Shown: positions 63,319 through 64,000 of the stretch, in pieces
Numbering within the stretch: position 1 is the first letter of the stretch
Layout of the letters: each line of letters begins with the position of its first letter
From: Symsagittifera roscoffensis
Lineage: Eukaryota; Xenacoelomorpha; Acoela; Convolutidae
Assembly: GCF_963678635.1 (NCBI RefSeq)
Contig: NC_087069.1
Coordinates: forward strand, 46,394,276-46,458,275
DNA: 64,000 nucleotides
Direction: 5' to 3'
Program-made: the position numbers and the translations under genes
Notes under the pieces: model-generated
What the model was told of the DNA's origin: nothing
The model's database searches: none
What the model saw: the letters and a program-made list of their open reading frames with translations, nothing else

Positions 63319-64000
63319 TATATATTTTTTGGAGCTTCGCCTATGTTTTTGAGGGAAAACTTTTTAAAAAGTACTATTGAGTAGAGTTTTCTTGGATCAC
63401 ATTTTCACTACATTTGGATCTTGTTTTGGCACTGCGTTCATAATGGCCGGTTAAATAAATTTTGGTCTTTTCCGATATTCTGTTGAAAATCTTAAAAAAA
63501 TCATATTTTAGGCGTTTTGCGTCATGGACCGAAAATGATATCCAAATGATTTAGCAGATGATCCCACGTTTTGCTTGTACGCTGTATTTAGTAGTTTTTT
63601 TTTTACTGAAAAACTAGAATTTTAAACTAACCTAGCAGCTTTCATTATTGAATAGTAACTGTGTTATCAAGAGCTTTAGCATTTTTAGCAGGGTTTGAAA
63701 ATTGTTCTTCATTAAGTACGGCGTATGAACAACTAAGGATCCGATTTAAATATGTGACATGGTACTGTCCAAGAAAGTAATCGGATGTCGTAACTGATTA
63801 TTTTTCCTGGAATAGAAAACTCTGATATTCTTTTCTCTAGTTTATTCACTCTTTATTTTCTTGAGTTGTGCCGGTGGTAACTATCCCTCTTAGTACCTAG
63901 TTACGAATTGCCCCCCCCCCCCCCCTCCTATAATGAACTGAATCAACAGTGAAGTATATGTGAATTTTGCACCTAGTAACGAATCCCACTTTTTGCAAAA
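63319..64000. other. Window end, downstream of the unrecognised gene
   Basis: A possible poly(A) signal AATAAA lies at 63454-63459, 136 bases past the stop. Near the edge, CTAGTTACGAATTGCCCC with a 16-base C run (63897-63925) and CCTAGTAACGAATCCC (63971) resemble 46106-46128 and the ends of the 44865-45002 element, probably another repeat family cut by the window end. Confidence 0.4.

Overview
The window reads as a piece of an AT-rich, intron-bearing invertebrate (metazoan) genome. The evidence is split coding exons with GT..AG borders, a SIX-family homeobox gene, B-box/coiled-coil (TRIM-like) genes, several conserved animal housekeeping genes, and a heavy load of animal-type mobile elements (BEL/Pao LTR element, FLYWCH-type Mutator-like element, hAT miniature elements with 8-bp target duplications, tRNA-derived SINE-like repeats, a non-LTR remnant). 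I cannot name the species from sequence alone.

Layout. 1-7015: two tandem paralogous TRIM-like genes (the first cut by the window edge), separated by copies of a dispersed repeat (family A). 8527-15568: SNF8/VPS22 (ESCRT-II), four exons on the + strand, whose first intron carries a five-copy 264-bp tandem array and an hAT-like miniature element and whose second intron carries another. 15865-36675: ALKBH8 (tRNA wobble-uridine dioxygenase/methyltransferase), eight exons, + strand. Its 14.6-kb sixth intron separates the oxygenase exons from the methyltransferase exons and holds a foldback element, a decayed Mutator-like element (about 24329-26661) and a complete but broken BEL/Pao retrotransposon (26772-34350, 5-bp target duplication TTATG). 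40957-42420: a SIX4/5-type homeobox gene on the - strand. 45064-54928: RPUSD4-type mitochondrial RNA pseudouridine synthase, seven supported exons, + strand, with a GC-AG intron and a 16-copy minisatellite. 56689-63318: a five-exon + strand gene I do not recognise, encoding a low-complexity protein with two DSGxxS (beta-TrCP-type degron) motifs and a KVTF (PP1-docking-like) motif; a non-LTR retrotransposon remnant sits in one of its introns.

The genes have no obvious shared pathway; this looks like an ordinary animal gene neighbourhood (ESCRT, tRNA modification, mitochondrial RNA modification, developmental transcription factor) with introns and spacers enlarged by repeats. All exon joins were worked out by hand from splice-site rules, reading-frame continuity and remembered protein family sequences. 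For SNF8, ALKBH8, SIX, RPUSD4 and the unknown gene the exon lengths sum to whole codons. The parts most worth a second look are the unknown degron-bearing gene, the tRNA-like pol III promoter inside the BEL LTRs, the transposon termini built from iterated short motifs, the TRIM-like C-terminal domain, and the unusual splice sites in SNF8 and RPUSD4.
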